From contig NZ_JANINM010000553.1 in NCBI RefSeq assembly GCF_024509055.1, positions 1-64,000 of the forward strand: a stretch of DNA of 64,000 nt, given 5' to 3'. Under the pieces are notes generated by a model. That model saw nothing but the letters and a program-made list of their open reading frames with translations, was not told where the DNA came from and searched no databases. Of the stretch, positions 8,496 to 16,169 are shown in pieces. Position 1 is the first letter of the stretch. Each line of letters begins with the position of its first letter. The translations under genes were made by a program, and so were the position numbers. The stretch comes from Mesorhizobium sp. (GTDB lineage: Bacteria > Pseudomonadota > Alphaproteobacteria > Rhizobiales > Rhizobiaceae).

Positions 8496-9563
8496 CTATG
8501 GTTTCCGATGCATCGGCCAGGCCCTGAACTCGAAAGGTATGCGACCCTCCACCCGGTCGGAGCGCGGCGAAAGGCCAAACCGATCCCGGTAGGCCCGGCT
8601 GAAATGGACCTGGCTGGAAAAGCCCGCCGCGATCGCGATTTCCGACATCAGCATGTCGGTCTGGGTCACCAGGCCACGCGCGCGGTCCAAGCGGATGTCA
8701 CGGTAATAAAGCGCCGGCGGCTTGCCGACATAGTGTTTGAAGAGCCTGTCGAGTTGCCTTTGCGAAATATCCACCTTGCGGCAAAGCTCGGGGATGGTGA
8801 GCGTCTGCTCCAGATGCTGCTCCATGATCGAGATGGCCTGCCGGACGGTCTTGGGCGCGTTGCGGCCAAGCGGCTCGGCGTTGCCCGGGTTCTGCGACGT
8901 TCCAGCAGGCCTCAATGTCGGATGAAAAATATAGCGGGCCGCGGCGTTGGCCAGTGCGTCTCCGGCGCTTGCCCGAATGAGATGCAGCGCGACATCCGCT
9001 GAAGCGATCCCGCCACTGCAGGTGAAGCGCTTTCCGTCATGAACGAAGATGTCCTCCGACACGTCGATCGCGGCGTGCAGCTCCTTCAGCGCGTCGATAT
9101 GCTCGTAATGCACGGTGGCGCGTCGTCCGTCGAGCAGTCCGGCGTCGGCCAGGATGAACGCGCCCGTGTCCAGCCCGCCGACAATCGACCCGTTGCGCGC
9201 CCATTTTCTGAGCAGCGCTCGCAGGTGAGGGGTGCTTGCCGCCTCGGGTGTCCAACTCGCCGAAACCAGGACGATTTCAAAGGCATGCTCTTCAACTGAG
9301 GTCAGTGTTTCCGTTTGGACGATCATCCCGTTGCTGGCCAGGCAGGGTCCGCCCTGGGCGGAAGCAAGCGTCCACCGGAAACGGGTCAGTCCCTCGAGAT
9401 AATTCGTCGCCCGAAAGGGATCGATGAAAGCCGTGGTTGCCGCCAGATTGAAGCTTGGCGTGACCACGACGAGGATTCTGATCAACTGCGCGTTCGGAGC
9501 CACGTGTCCAAAGATCGAAAGTTGGCGTCCAGATTTGTTAAGTCGGCCGCCCGCATTGTGCAA
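8496..9563 (-). CDS. GlxA/CdhR-type AraC family transcriptional activator
   Basis: A 355-residue regulator with two domains. Residues about 28-200 form a DJ-1/PfpI (class I glutamine amidotransferase-like) sensing domain. Residues about 240-340 form a double helix-turn-helix of the AraC type, including DISQRQLDRLF and AAGFSSQVHFSRAYRDRFG. Characterised members of this branch (CdhR, GbdR, SouR, ArgR) activate catabolism of carnitine, betaine, sarcosine and arginine. It is read in the same direction as the Rieske-BKACE operon and lies 118 bases before it, so it probably activates that operon. The ORF begins with TTG, whose ribosome site is weak, so the true start could be up to 25 codons further in. 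Confidence 0.85.
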   Translation of the reverse strand: MHNAGGRLNKSGRQLSIFGHVAPNAQLIRILVVVTPSFNLAATTAFIDPFRATNYLEGLTRFRWTLASAQGGPCLASNGMIVQTETLTSVEEHAFEIVLVSASWTPEAASTPHLRALLRKWARNGSIVGGLDTGAFILADAGLLDGRRATVHYEHIDALKELHAAIDVSEDIFVHDGKRFTCSGGIASADVALHLIRASAGDALANAAARYIFHPTLRPAGTSQNPGNAEPLGRNAPKTVRQAISIMEQHLEQTLTIPELCRKVDISQRQLDRLFKHYVGKPPALYYRDIRLDRARGLVTQTDMLMSEIAIAAGFSSQVHFSRAYRDRFGLSPRSDRVEGRIPFEFRAWPMHRKP

Positions 9564-9650
9564 CTACCCTGTCGTGGCGGGGCCACAGGCAGGGCCTCTG
9601 GGTCACCTGAGAGCCACGATGCTAAATTGCGTTCTGATGGCGGTTGTGAG

Positions 9651-9666
9651 ATTATATTATTATAAT
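9651..9666. promoter_or_regulatory. Operator-like palindrome ATTAT-N6-ATAAT (site 1)
   Basis: The sequence ATTATATTATTATAAT lies 18 bases before the TTG start of the SDR-like gene at 9685. Its ends form an ATTAT/ATAAT inverted repeat with the same 6-base spacing as sites at 17422 and 22559. I infer an operator for the HutC-type GntR regulator encoded at 21735. Confidence 0.55.
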
Positions 9667-9684
9667 CATTGAAGGAGGGCGCCG

Positions 9685-10464
9685 TTGCGGTGTGACTTGT
9701 CGGACAAAGTCGCCTTGGTCACGGGGGCCGCCGGGGCGATCGGAAGCGCCATAGCCAGACGACTGGCGGACAATGGAGCGGCGGTGATCGTCGCCGACAT
9801 CGACGGGGAAGGCGCGGAACGCGTTGCGGCCGGCCTTCGCAACGCAATGCCCTGCGCTGTCGATATTCGCGACGCCAAATCGGTCGACAGAGCGGTCGCA
9901 ACGGTCACCGAACGCCATGGGCGACTCGACATCCTGGTCAACAATGCCGGCGTCAACACGCTGGCGCACCGCGTGACCATCGACGAATTCCCGCCCGAGG
10001 AATGGGATCGCATCACCGGTATAGACCTCGATGGCCTTTACATCGTGAGCCGCGCCGCGCTGGCGCCGATGCTTGCCGCGGGCAGGGGCGGGCGGATCGT
10101 CAACATCGCCTCGGTGGTCGGCCTTGCCGCGATGCGCCTGCAGAGCCCGTTCGTCGCCGCCAAGGCCGGCATCATCCATCTCACGCGGTCGATGGCGATC
10201 GAACTGGGCGGGAAGGGCATTCTCACCAATGCGATCGCGCCCGGCTCAGTGATGACGGCGCTGACCGCAAAGCTCTTCTATGGCGACGACGGCAAGTTCG
10301 CCGGGCGCACGCGGGAGTTCCTCGACCATGTCCCGCTTGGCCGTCCGGCTCAGCCGGAGGAGATTGCCGAGGCGGTACTCTTTTTTGCCTCTCCTGCTGC
10401 CAGCTACATCAACGGTCAAGTGCTGGCCGTCGATGGCGGCTGGACAGCCGGGTACATGATGTGA
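9685..10464 (+). CDS. SDR-like protein lacking the catalytic tyrosine
   Basis: A 259-residue classical SDR fold. The cofactor motif TGAAGAIG, NNAG and the NIAS serine strand are intact. The active-site Tyr-x-x-x-Lys reads Phe-Val-Ala-Ala-Lys, so Tyr is replaced by Phe while Lys is kept. The TTG start at 9685 is supported by a GGAGGG site 5 bases upstream. The stop codon overlaps a GTG start of a second, more degenerate SDR-like gene, and both proteins end in a VDGGWTAGY tail, so they look like a duplicated pair. An ATTAT-N6-ATAAT site precedes the start. Without Tyr, ordinary carbonyl reduction is unlikely. It may bind NAD(P) for another chemistry or as a partner subunit. Confidence 0.8.
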   Translation: MRCDLSDKVALVTGAAGAIGSAIARRLADNGAAVIVADIDGEGAERVAAGLRNAMPCAVDIRDAKSVDRAVATVTERHGRLDILVNNAGVNTLAHRVTIDEFPPEEWDRITGIDLDGLYIVSRAALAPMLAAGRGGRIVNIASVVGLAAMRLQSPFVAAKAGIIHLTRSMAIELGGKGILTNAIAPGSVMTALTAKLFYGDDGKFAGRTREFLDHVPLGRPAQPEEIAEAVLFFASPAASYINGQVLAVDGGWTAGYMM

Positions 10465-11063
10465 GCAGCGCCATGGAAATCGAACTCGATGGCGCAACGG
10501 TCGCGTTGGATGGCGAGGCCAATCCGATTGCCGAGGCAGCGCTGGCCGCCTTGCAAGCCAACGGTGCCCGCTTGGTCGAAACTGGGCAGGAAAGCACCGC
10601 CGACATTCTGTTGGTGTCCTGTCCGCTTCGTCCCGGACGGGTGACGGAAGACCCAAGGTCCGTTCATGGTGCCGCGCGCAAGGCTGCCATGGCCATGAGC
10701 GAGCGCGGCAAGGGACGTATCGTCTTCTTGCTTTCGGCAGTCGCCGGCATGCCCATGCGCCGCCATCCGCTGTTCTCCATGGAAAGCGCGGCGGTCCTTG
10801 CCGGCATGCGCGCCCTTGCCATGGAATTCGGCCCGAAGGTCCTGGTCAACGCCGTCGGCGTCGGCGTCGGCGCGATCGAGGACGAGGCCATCATCTCCGG
10901 CGACAAGGCGATGCTCAGCCACACGCCAGTCGGGCGTCCCGGCACCCTAGAGGAAGCGGTCGCGGCCGTCCTGTTCTTCTGCGATCCGCTGAACACCTAT
11001 ACGACCGGCCAGATGCTGGGCGTGGATGGTGGATGGACAGCGGGTTATGGCCGCAACTTCTGA
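10461..11063 (+). CDS. Degenerate SDR-like partner protein
   Basis: A 200-residue SDR relative, shorter than the usual 250. The N-terminal glycine-rich cofactor motif is lost: the aligned stretch reads LDGEANPIAEAAL. The Tyr-x-x-x-Lys site reads Met-Glu-Ser-Ala-Ala, so both catalytic residues are missing. The C-terminal VDGGWTAGY segment is nearly the same as in the gene before it. The GTG at 10461 gives a GTGA overlap with the upstream stop; an ATG at 10473 is the alternative. It is probably catalytically dead and may form a heteromer with the upstream SDR-like protein, as some FabG-type pairs do. The frame is intact and shows no sign of decay. Confidence 0.72.
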   Translation: MSSAMEIELDGATVALDGEANPIAEAALAALQANGARLVETGQESTADILLVSCPLRPGRVTEDPRSVHGAARKAAMAMSERGKGRIVFLLSAVAGMPMRRHPLFSMESAAVLAGMRALAMEFGPKVLVNAVGVGVGAIEDEAIISGDKAMLSHTPVGRPGTLEEAVAAVLFFCDPLNTYTTGQMLGVDGGWTAGYGRNF

Positions 11064-11190
11064 AACACTGGAACCGAGGGGCGCTTGAGCGCGACGCTGG
11101 CAAGCGCCCGCCGCACCGGCTATGCATTGACATCGCTCGCGTGATCGCGATGACCTTGCATCGGTCGATCACGCTCCTTGGGAGTGCGTG

Positions 11191-12222
11191 ATGATCGATA
11201 AACCGCCGGCAGATGAGAAGAAGCCGCGGCGTCTTGGCGTTCGCGAGATCGCCAAGCGCGTCGGTGTCGCGCCGATGACGGTGTCGCGCGCCCTGTCCAA
11301 TCCCGACATGGTCTCACCGGAGACACGCGCCAAGGTTCTGGAAGCCATCGAGCAGGCTGGCTTCGTACCCAACCGACTGGCCTCCAGCATGCGCGGGAAC
11401 GGCCGCATGATCGGCACCGTTGTGCCGCCGTTGATCAATTCGGGCATTGCCGAACAGGTGCAGGGCATGTCCGACGAGTGCCATGAGAGCGGCTATTCGA
11501 TGCTTTTGGTGCAGGGCGAATTCACGCAGGAGGCCGAGGAGCAGGCGATCCGCAATCTGCTTGGATGGCGCCCGGTCGGCATGATCCTGCAGAGCTTCGT
11601 GCAAAGCGAGACGGCGCGCGCCTTGCTGAAGAGCAGCGGCGCGCCGGTCGTCGAGATTTCCGAAATCAAGGGCCGCAAGCCGATCGACATCGTCGTCGGC
11701 GTCTCCAACTTCGAGACCGCCTACGCCATGACCATGCATCTGGCCGCCAAGGGCTATAAACGGATCGGCTTCGTCTCGACGCCGATCCATGGCAACGACC
11801 GCCTGCAGCAGCGCCGCACCGGCTACCATGCGGCGCTGACCGAGCTTGGTTTCAAGAACCATGCCGACATGGAGGTCGAGGTGCCGATAACCGCGCAAGG
11901 CGGCGCAGAGGCGCTGGCGACGCTGACCTCCCGCCACAAGGACATCGACGCCATCTTCTTTTCCAGCGACACGCTGGCCGTGGGCGCAGTGCAGGAGTGC
12001 CATCGTCGGCGTTGGGCGGTTCCCGGTAAGATCGCCATCGCCGGCTACGGCGACATGGATCTGGCGGCGCAGCTCTTTCCGCCGCTGACCACGGTGAAGG
12101 TCAATCGCTACGAGATGGGCCGGCGGGCGGTCCGGCAGTTGCTGGCAAGGCTCGGCGGCGACACCAAGGTGCCGACCATCACCAGCCTCGGCTTCGAGAT
12201 CGTCGACCGCGAAAGCGCCTGA
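11191..12222 (+). CDS. LacI family transcriptional regulator (gluconate GntR-like branch)
   Basis: A 343-residue repressor. An N-terminal LacI helix-turn-helix (REIAKRVGVAPMTVSRALSNP) and hinge helix (PNRLASSMRG) are followed by a periplasmic-binding-protein-like effector domain. The overall sequence is closest in my judgement to the GntR/IdnR branch of LacI regulators, which sense sugar acids. ATG 11191 is chosen because GGAG lies 6 bases upstream; GTG 11188 is in frame directly before it. It follows the SDR-like pair and meets the convergent enolase-superfamily gene with no gap. Two matching palindromes, TGATACCGGTACCA at 16087 and its inverse at 22682, are the likely operators. It would then control the divergent dehydratase/transketolase units and the ABC importer. 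Confidence 0.88.
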   Translation: MIDKPPADEKKPRRLGVREIAKRVGVAPMTVSRALSNPDMVSPETRAKVLEAIEQAGFVPNRLASSMRGNGRMIGTVVPPLINSGIAEQVQGMSDECHESGYSMLLVQGEFTQEAEEQAIRNLLGWRPVGMILQSFVQSETARALLKSSGAPVVEISEIKGRKPIDIVVGVSNFETAYAMTMHLAAKGYKRIGFVSTPIHGNDRLQQRRTGYHAALTELGFKNHADMEVEVPITAQGGAEALATLTSRHKDIDAIFFSSDTLAVGAVQECHRRRWAVPGKIAIAGYGDMDLAAQLFPPLTTVKVNRYEMGRRAVRQLLARLGGDTKVPTITSLGFEIVDRESA

Positions 12223-13407
12223 TCAGTTCTTCCGCTTGCCTGCTGTCTCTTCTTGGCGGCCGAGCCGCATTTCCCAGCCCTCGGCATGGACGTTGAGATA
12301 AGCGTTGGGATCGTAGGGGTGATCCTTGATCGCATCGATGTTGAGATCGATGCCAAGCCCCGGCGCGTCCGGCAGCGACAGATGGCCGTTGTCCGGATTG
12401 ACCGTTGGATGCCAGGTCACCAGCTCGCGCGTCCAGGGGTCGTTGAAAGCGTCGAAATGCTCCTGGATCAGGAAGTTCGGCACCGCCGCCGCCAGTTGCA
12501 GGCACACCGCCGTCGCCACCGGCCCGCCGCTCTGATGCGGGGCGATGTAGCTGCCATGAGCAAATGCGAGATTGGCCACCTGCATCGACGGCACGATGCC
12601 GCCGAGCGACATCGGCTCAGGCTGGAAGATGTTGACGCCACCGCCGGCGGCCAACGTGTAGAATTGTCCGACCGTGTCGTACATCTCGCCGGTCGCTACT
12701 GGGATGGGCGAGCGATGCGCGACTTCGTGCACGGTCTCCTGGCGGTCGCGCGAGGTGGGTTCCTCCCACCAGTAGATGTCGAGGTCGGCGAATTTCTGCG
12801 CCGCCTGCAGCGCGGCGATTTCTGTGAAGCGGGCATGCACGTCGATGAGGATCAGCGTGTCCTTCGGCAGCTTGTCACGCAAGGTCCGGCAGATGGCGTA
12901 GGAAAGGTCCAGTTCCTCGCGCGAGATGAAGCCCTGCGCGGTGCCGAACGGGTCGAGCTTGAACGCCTTGAACCCTTTGGCCCGCACCGCCTTGGCGGCT
13001 TCCAGGAAGGTTTCCGGCGTGCGCTCGGTCCGGTACCAGCCATTGGCGTAGCCGAGCACGCTGTCGCGCACCTGGCCGCCCAGCAACTGGTGGATCGGCA
13101 CGCCGAGGCTCTTGCCCAGTATGTCCCAGCAGGCGACTTCGATCGCCGCGATCACAGTACGGTGGATGTGGCCGCCGTCCAGCGAGACGCTGTCCAGCAT
13201 GCGCTTGGCCAGCACGTTGATGTGGCGCGGATCCTGGCCGATGGCGAGATGCTTGAGCTCATGCACGCCGGCCTCGGTTGTCTTGATGAAGCCGTTCAGC
13301 GTGCCTTCGCCGACGCCGTGGATGCCTTCGTCGGTATGCACTTTGACGAACAGCCAGTTCTTCCAACCGGCGCCGACTGTGAAGGTCTCGATCTCGGTGA
13401 TCTTCAT
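12223..13407 (-). CDS. Enolase-superfamily dehydratase (mandelate racemase/muconate lactonizing family)
   Basis: A 394-residue enzyme. The N-terminal capping domain begins MKITEIETFTVG. The barrel has KLD near residue 160, the metal ligands in IDVHARF, WWEEP and TGEM, and a late PHQSGG histidine. The family abstracts a proton alpha to a carboxylate, and most bacterial members of this type dehydrate aldonic or aldaric acids to 2-keto-3-deoxy acids. The start at 13407 begins the conserved domain; the longer open frame overlaps the transketolase gene. It is the last gene of a four-gene minus-strand operon with a split transketolase and an SDR. The specific sugar acid is not identifiable by eye. 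Confidence 0.87.
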   Translation of the reverse strand: MKITEIETFTVGAGWKNWLFVKVHTDEGIHGVGEGTLNGFIKTTEAGVHELKHLAIGQDPRHINVLAKRMLDSVSLDGGHIHRTVIAAIEVACWDILGKSLGVPIHQLLGGQVRDSVLGYANGWYRTERTPETFLEAAKAVRAKGFKAFKLDPFGTAQGFISREELDLSYAICRTLRDKLPKDTLILIDVHARFTEIAALQAAQKFADLDIYWWEEPTSRDRQETVHEVAHRSPIPVATGEMYDTVGQFYTLAAGGGVNIFQPEPMSLGGIVPSMQVANLAFAHGSYIAPHQSGGPVATAVCLQLAAAVPNFLIQEHFDAFNDPWTRELVTWHPTVNPDNGHLSLPDAPGLGIDLNIDAIKDHPYDPNAYLNVHAEGWEMRLGRQEETAGKRKN

Positions 13408-13415
13408 TTTCGGAA

Positions 13416-14405
13416 CTACCCTAATGCCGAGACGGTCGCGATGACCGCTTCCGTCGTCAGGCCGTATTTCGCCTGCAGGGTCGGCACTGCGCCGCACTCG
13501 ATGTAGCGGTCGGGCAGGCCGATGCGCGTCACTTTCCTCGCAATGCCGGCGTCGAACAAGGTCTCGACGACAAGGCTCGCCAGCCCGCCGACCGCGACAT
13601 GGTTTTCCGCCGTGACGACATGTCTGACGCCGGCCGCGAACTCAGCCACGGCACCCGCGTCGAAGGGTTTTATCGTCGGCACGTGCAACACGCCGACCGA
13701 CATGCCCTTTCGCCCCAGGACCCCCGCTGCGTCCAGCGCACGCTCGGTCATGAAGCCGGTCGAGACGATGCCGACATCGGACCCTTCGCGCAGGTGCCGC
13801 GCCTTGCCGATCTCGAATTTCCAGCCGGGCTCGAACACGACCGGCACGCTGCCGCGCAACAGCCGCATGTAGACCGGCCCACGGTGCTCCGCGATCGCCT
13901 CGGTCGCCGCCTCGATCTCGGTTGCGTCGCACGGGTCGATGATGGTGAGGCCGGGGATCATGCGCATCAGGGCCAGGTCCTCGATCGCCTGATGCGTGCC
14001 GCCATAGCCGGTCGTCAGGCCAGGCAGGCCGGCGATGATCTTGACGTTGAGGTTGGAGTGGGCGAGCGCGATGGCGACGAAATCGAAAGCGCGCCGCGTC
14101 GCGAACACACCATAGGTGGTGGCGAACGGTATCTTTCCGGTGCGGGCCAGGCCGGCGGCGACGGCGACAAGATTCTGTTCCGCCATGCCGACGTTGAAGA
14201 AACGCTCGGGGAAGGCATCGCGGAACGGATGGATGTCGGTGTATTTGCCGAGATCGGCAGTCAATCCGACGATCTCCGGGTGGCTCCGGCCGAGCCTCGC
14301 CAAGGCCCTGCCGAACGGCGCCTCGACGCTTTGCCGCCCGCCGCCGACGGCCTCGTCCTGGCCCATGGCCAGCGTGCGCCCGGCCTCCATCGCAGCGCCG
14401 CTCAT
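13416..14405 (-). CDS. Transketolase C-terminal subunit
   Basis: A 329-residue protein carrying the pyrimidine-binding and C-terminal domains of transketolase. Recognisable parts are the GLTADLGKYTDIHPF strand, NVGMAEQNLVAVAAGLA with the catalytic Glu that activates thiamine diphosphate, and the TGYGGTHQAIEDLALMR block. Split transketolases are common in rhizobial sugar operons and transfer a two-carbon ketol unit. The ATG forms an ATGA overlap with the N-terminal subunit gene, so the two subunits are made in step. The SDR and the enolase-superfamily gene share the operon. No kinase is encoded here, so the substrate may be phosphorylated elsewhere or be unphosphorylated. Confidence 0.92.
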   Translation of the reverse strand: MSGAAMEAGRTLAMGQDEAVGGGRQSVEAPFGRALARLGRSHPEIVGLTADLGKYTDIHPFRDAFPERFFNVGMAEQNLVAVAAGLARTGKIPFATTYGVFATRRAFDFVAIALAHSNLNVKIIAGLPGLTTGYGGTHQAIEDLALMRMIPGLTIIDPCDATEIEAATEAIAEHRGPVYMRLLRGSVPVVFEPGWKFEIGKARHLREGSDVGIVSTGFMTERALDAAGVLGRKGMSVGVLHVPTIKPFDAGAVAEFAAGVRHVVTAENHVAVGGLASLVVETLFDAGIARKVTRIGLPDRYIECGAVPTLQAKYGLTTEAVIATVSALG

Positions 14406-15250
14406 TGCGCCACTCCCACGCTTTGTTCGAACTCGGCGATGATGCCGTCCCACTGGGCCACATCGATGCGGAAGAAGTGCGATTTCTCGCTTCTCTCAAT
14501 GCGCGGCACGCCCTTGCCGGGAAGCGTGCGCAGGACGATCGCCTTTGGCCTTCCGTTGCGCCGGCGGGCATCAGCCAGCGCGCCGACAACCGCGCTCATG
14601 TCGTTGCCGTCGATCTCGAATGTCTCCCAGCCGAAGGCCCGCCATTTGTCGGCCACCGGTTCCATGTCGAGCACGACCGCTCCGTCGGCCTGGATGCCGT
14701 TGCCGTCGATCAGCGCGACCAGGCCATCGAGCCTGAAGTGGCTGGCCGACATCGCCGCTTCCCAGGTCGACCCTTCCTGCATCTCGCCGTCGGAGAGCTC
14801 GACGAAGACGCGCGCGTCCGACCCGTCGAGACGCAGCCCGAGCGCCTGGCCGATGCCCTGGCCGAGACCATGTCCCAGCGAGCCGCCGATCACCTCGACG
14901 CCGGGAGTGCTGTCGAGGGTGGACATCTCCAGCCGGCTGTTGTCGGCGCCGTAAGTCGCGAGTTCCTCGACCGGAATAATGCCGGCTTCGGCAAGTGCTG
15001 CCCACAGGGCGATGGAGTAATGCCCTGTCGACAAAAGGAAGCGGTCGCGATCGGCCCATGCCAGGTTTTGCGGGTCATAGCGCAGCTCATGGAAATAGAG
15101 CGCGGCCAGCATGTCGGCGATGCCCAGGCCTTGGCCGATATAGCCCTGGCCCTGGCCGCGAGCCATGGTCAGCATGTGACGGCGCAGCGCTGTTGCCTTG
15201 TGCTCGAGCGCGCCGATATCGGCGGTGCCGGGGGGAGAGTTGCGCAGCAT
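14402..15250 (-). CDS. Transketolase N-terminal subunit
   Basis: A 282-residue pyrophosphate-binding half of transketolase. It has GSLGHGLGQGIGQALG, the thiamine diphosphate and metal motif ELSDGEMQEGSTWEA near residue 150, and the closing LIDGNGIQ segment. It is about half the length of a one-chain transketolase and is completed by the gene coupled to its 3' end. Its start lies 6 bases after the SDR stop. Context places it in the same sugar-acid route as the enolase-superfamily enzyme. Characterised split enzymes include apulose-4-phosphate transketolase, but nothing here shows that substrate. Confidence 0.92.
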   Translation of the reverse strand: MLRNSPPGTADIGALEHKATALRRHMLTMARGQGQGYIGQGLGIADMLAALYFHELRYDPQNLAWADRDRFLLSTGHYSIALWAALAEAGIIPVEELATYGADNSRLEMSTLDSTPGVEVIGGSLGHGLGQGIGQALGLRLDGSDARVFVELSDGEMQEGSTWEAAMSASHFRLDGLVALIDGNGIQADGAVVLDMEPVADKWRAFGWETFEIDGNDMSAVVGALADARRRNGRPKAIVLRTLPGKGVPRIERSEKSHFFRIDVAQWDGIIAEFEQSVGVAQ

Positions 15251-15256
15251 CAGTCC

Positions 15257-16051
15257 TCAGTCCTTGTCGAGCCCGCCCGACATATTGAGCCGCTCGGCGG
15301 TCATGTATTGCGGTGCGTCGAGGCAAAGCCAGACGACGGCTTCCGCGACTTCGGCGATTTCCGCGCGGCGGCCGAGGGGAACGCGGCGTGTGCGTTCGTC
15401 GAGGAAAGCCTGCAGGTCGCCGCGGCCATTGGCGCGGGCAAGGTCGATCTCCGTCGAGCGCTGCATTTCCGTATCCATCATGCCCGGCGCCAGACTGTTC
15501 ACCAGCACTCCATAAGGCGCCAGCGCCACCGCGGCCGCCCGCGTGATGGAATCGACTCCGGCCTTGCTCGCGGTGTAGGCGGTGTAGTCGGGCAGGGCCA
15601 TGCGTGAGCCGGGCGAGGTGATGTTGATGATACGCCCGGAGCGCTGGTCGCGCATCACCCGGCCCGCCGCTTTGCAAGCCATGGCCAGGGCAGTGACGTT
15701 TAGCGCGAGCGTGCGCGTCCAGGCCTCGTAGGTGGCGTCCAGAAACGGTTCGATGACGCCGTAGCCCGCATTGTTGACGAGGATGTCGATGCCATCCCAG
15801 CGCCCAACAACCTTCGCCGCGGCCGCTTCCGGCGCGCCTTCCTGCGTAAGATCGGCAACGATGATTTCGCACTCCGCGCCGGCCTCACCGATCCGGCGCG
15901 CGGTCTCGCCCAGGCCTTCCCCGTTGATGTCGGTGATCGCCACGCTGCATCCGCGCCGCGCCAGCTGGACCGCCACTTCGCGGCCGAGCCCTCCGGCGGC
16001 GCCGGTGACCAGGGCTCTCTTCGACAAGGCGTTTTGATTTTCGGCAGGCAA
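15257..16051 (-). CDS. SDR family oxidoreductase
   Basis: A 264-residue short-chain dehydrogenase with TGAAGGLG, NNAG, a NITSPGS strand and a complete YTASK active site. The frame is open far upstream across the divergent promoter. TTG at 16051 is chosen because GGGAGGG lies 8 bases upstream and the Rossmann fold begins right after. It is the first gene of the operon SDR - split transketolase - enolase-superfamily dehydratase. The LacI-type operator at 16087 lies 36 bases upstream of this start, so repression by the LacI protein encoded at 11191 is likely. It probably oxidises a sugar or sugar acid. Confidence 0.85.
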   Translation of the reverse strand: MPAENQNALSKRALVTGAAGGLGREVAVQLARRGCSVAITDINGEGLGETARRIGEAGAECEIIVADLTQEGAPEAAAAKVVGRWDGIDILVNNAGYGVIEPFLDATYEAWTRTLALNVTALAMACKAAGRVMRDQRSGRIINITSPGSRMALPDYTAYTASKAGVDSITRAAAVALAPYGVLVNSLAPGMMDTEMQRSTEIDLARANGRGDLQAFLDERTRRVPLGRRAEIAEVAEAVVWLCLDAPQYMTAERLNMSGGLDKD

Positions 16052-16085
16052 GCGAGCGCCCTCCCGGTGGCTGTCTTGACGCTTT

Positions 16086-16100
16086 TTGATACCGGTACCA
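16086..16100. promoter_or_regulatory. LacI-type operator TTGATACCGGTACCA in a divergent promoter
   Basis: A near-perfect palindrome centred on CCGG lies between the divergent SDR/transketolase operon and the enolase-superfamily gene at 16170. Its exact reverse complement recurs at 22682-22696, ahead of the ABC importer. The central CG and TGRTACCGGTAYCA shape fit gluconate-GntR-type LacI operators. The LacI gene at 11191 is the likely ligand. Confidence 0.7.
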
Positions 16101-16169
16101 TAAATGGCTGTCAACAGCGATATGCTATTGTCAGCCGGCCGTGCGGTTGCTCGGAACAGGGAGGAAGAT

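Noticed and set aside
10461-11063. Second SDR-like gene considered as a pseudogene
   Set aside because: The frame is intact, the start overlaps the upstream gene in a coupled manner and no internal stops occur, so I kept it as a functional but degenerate protein.
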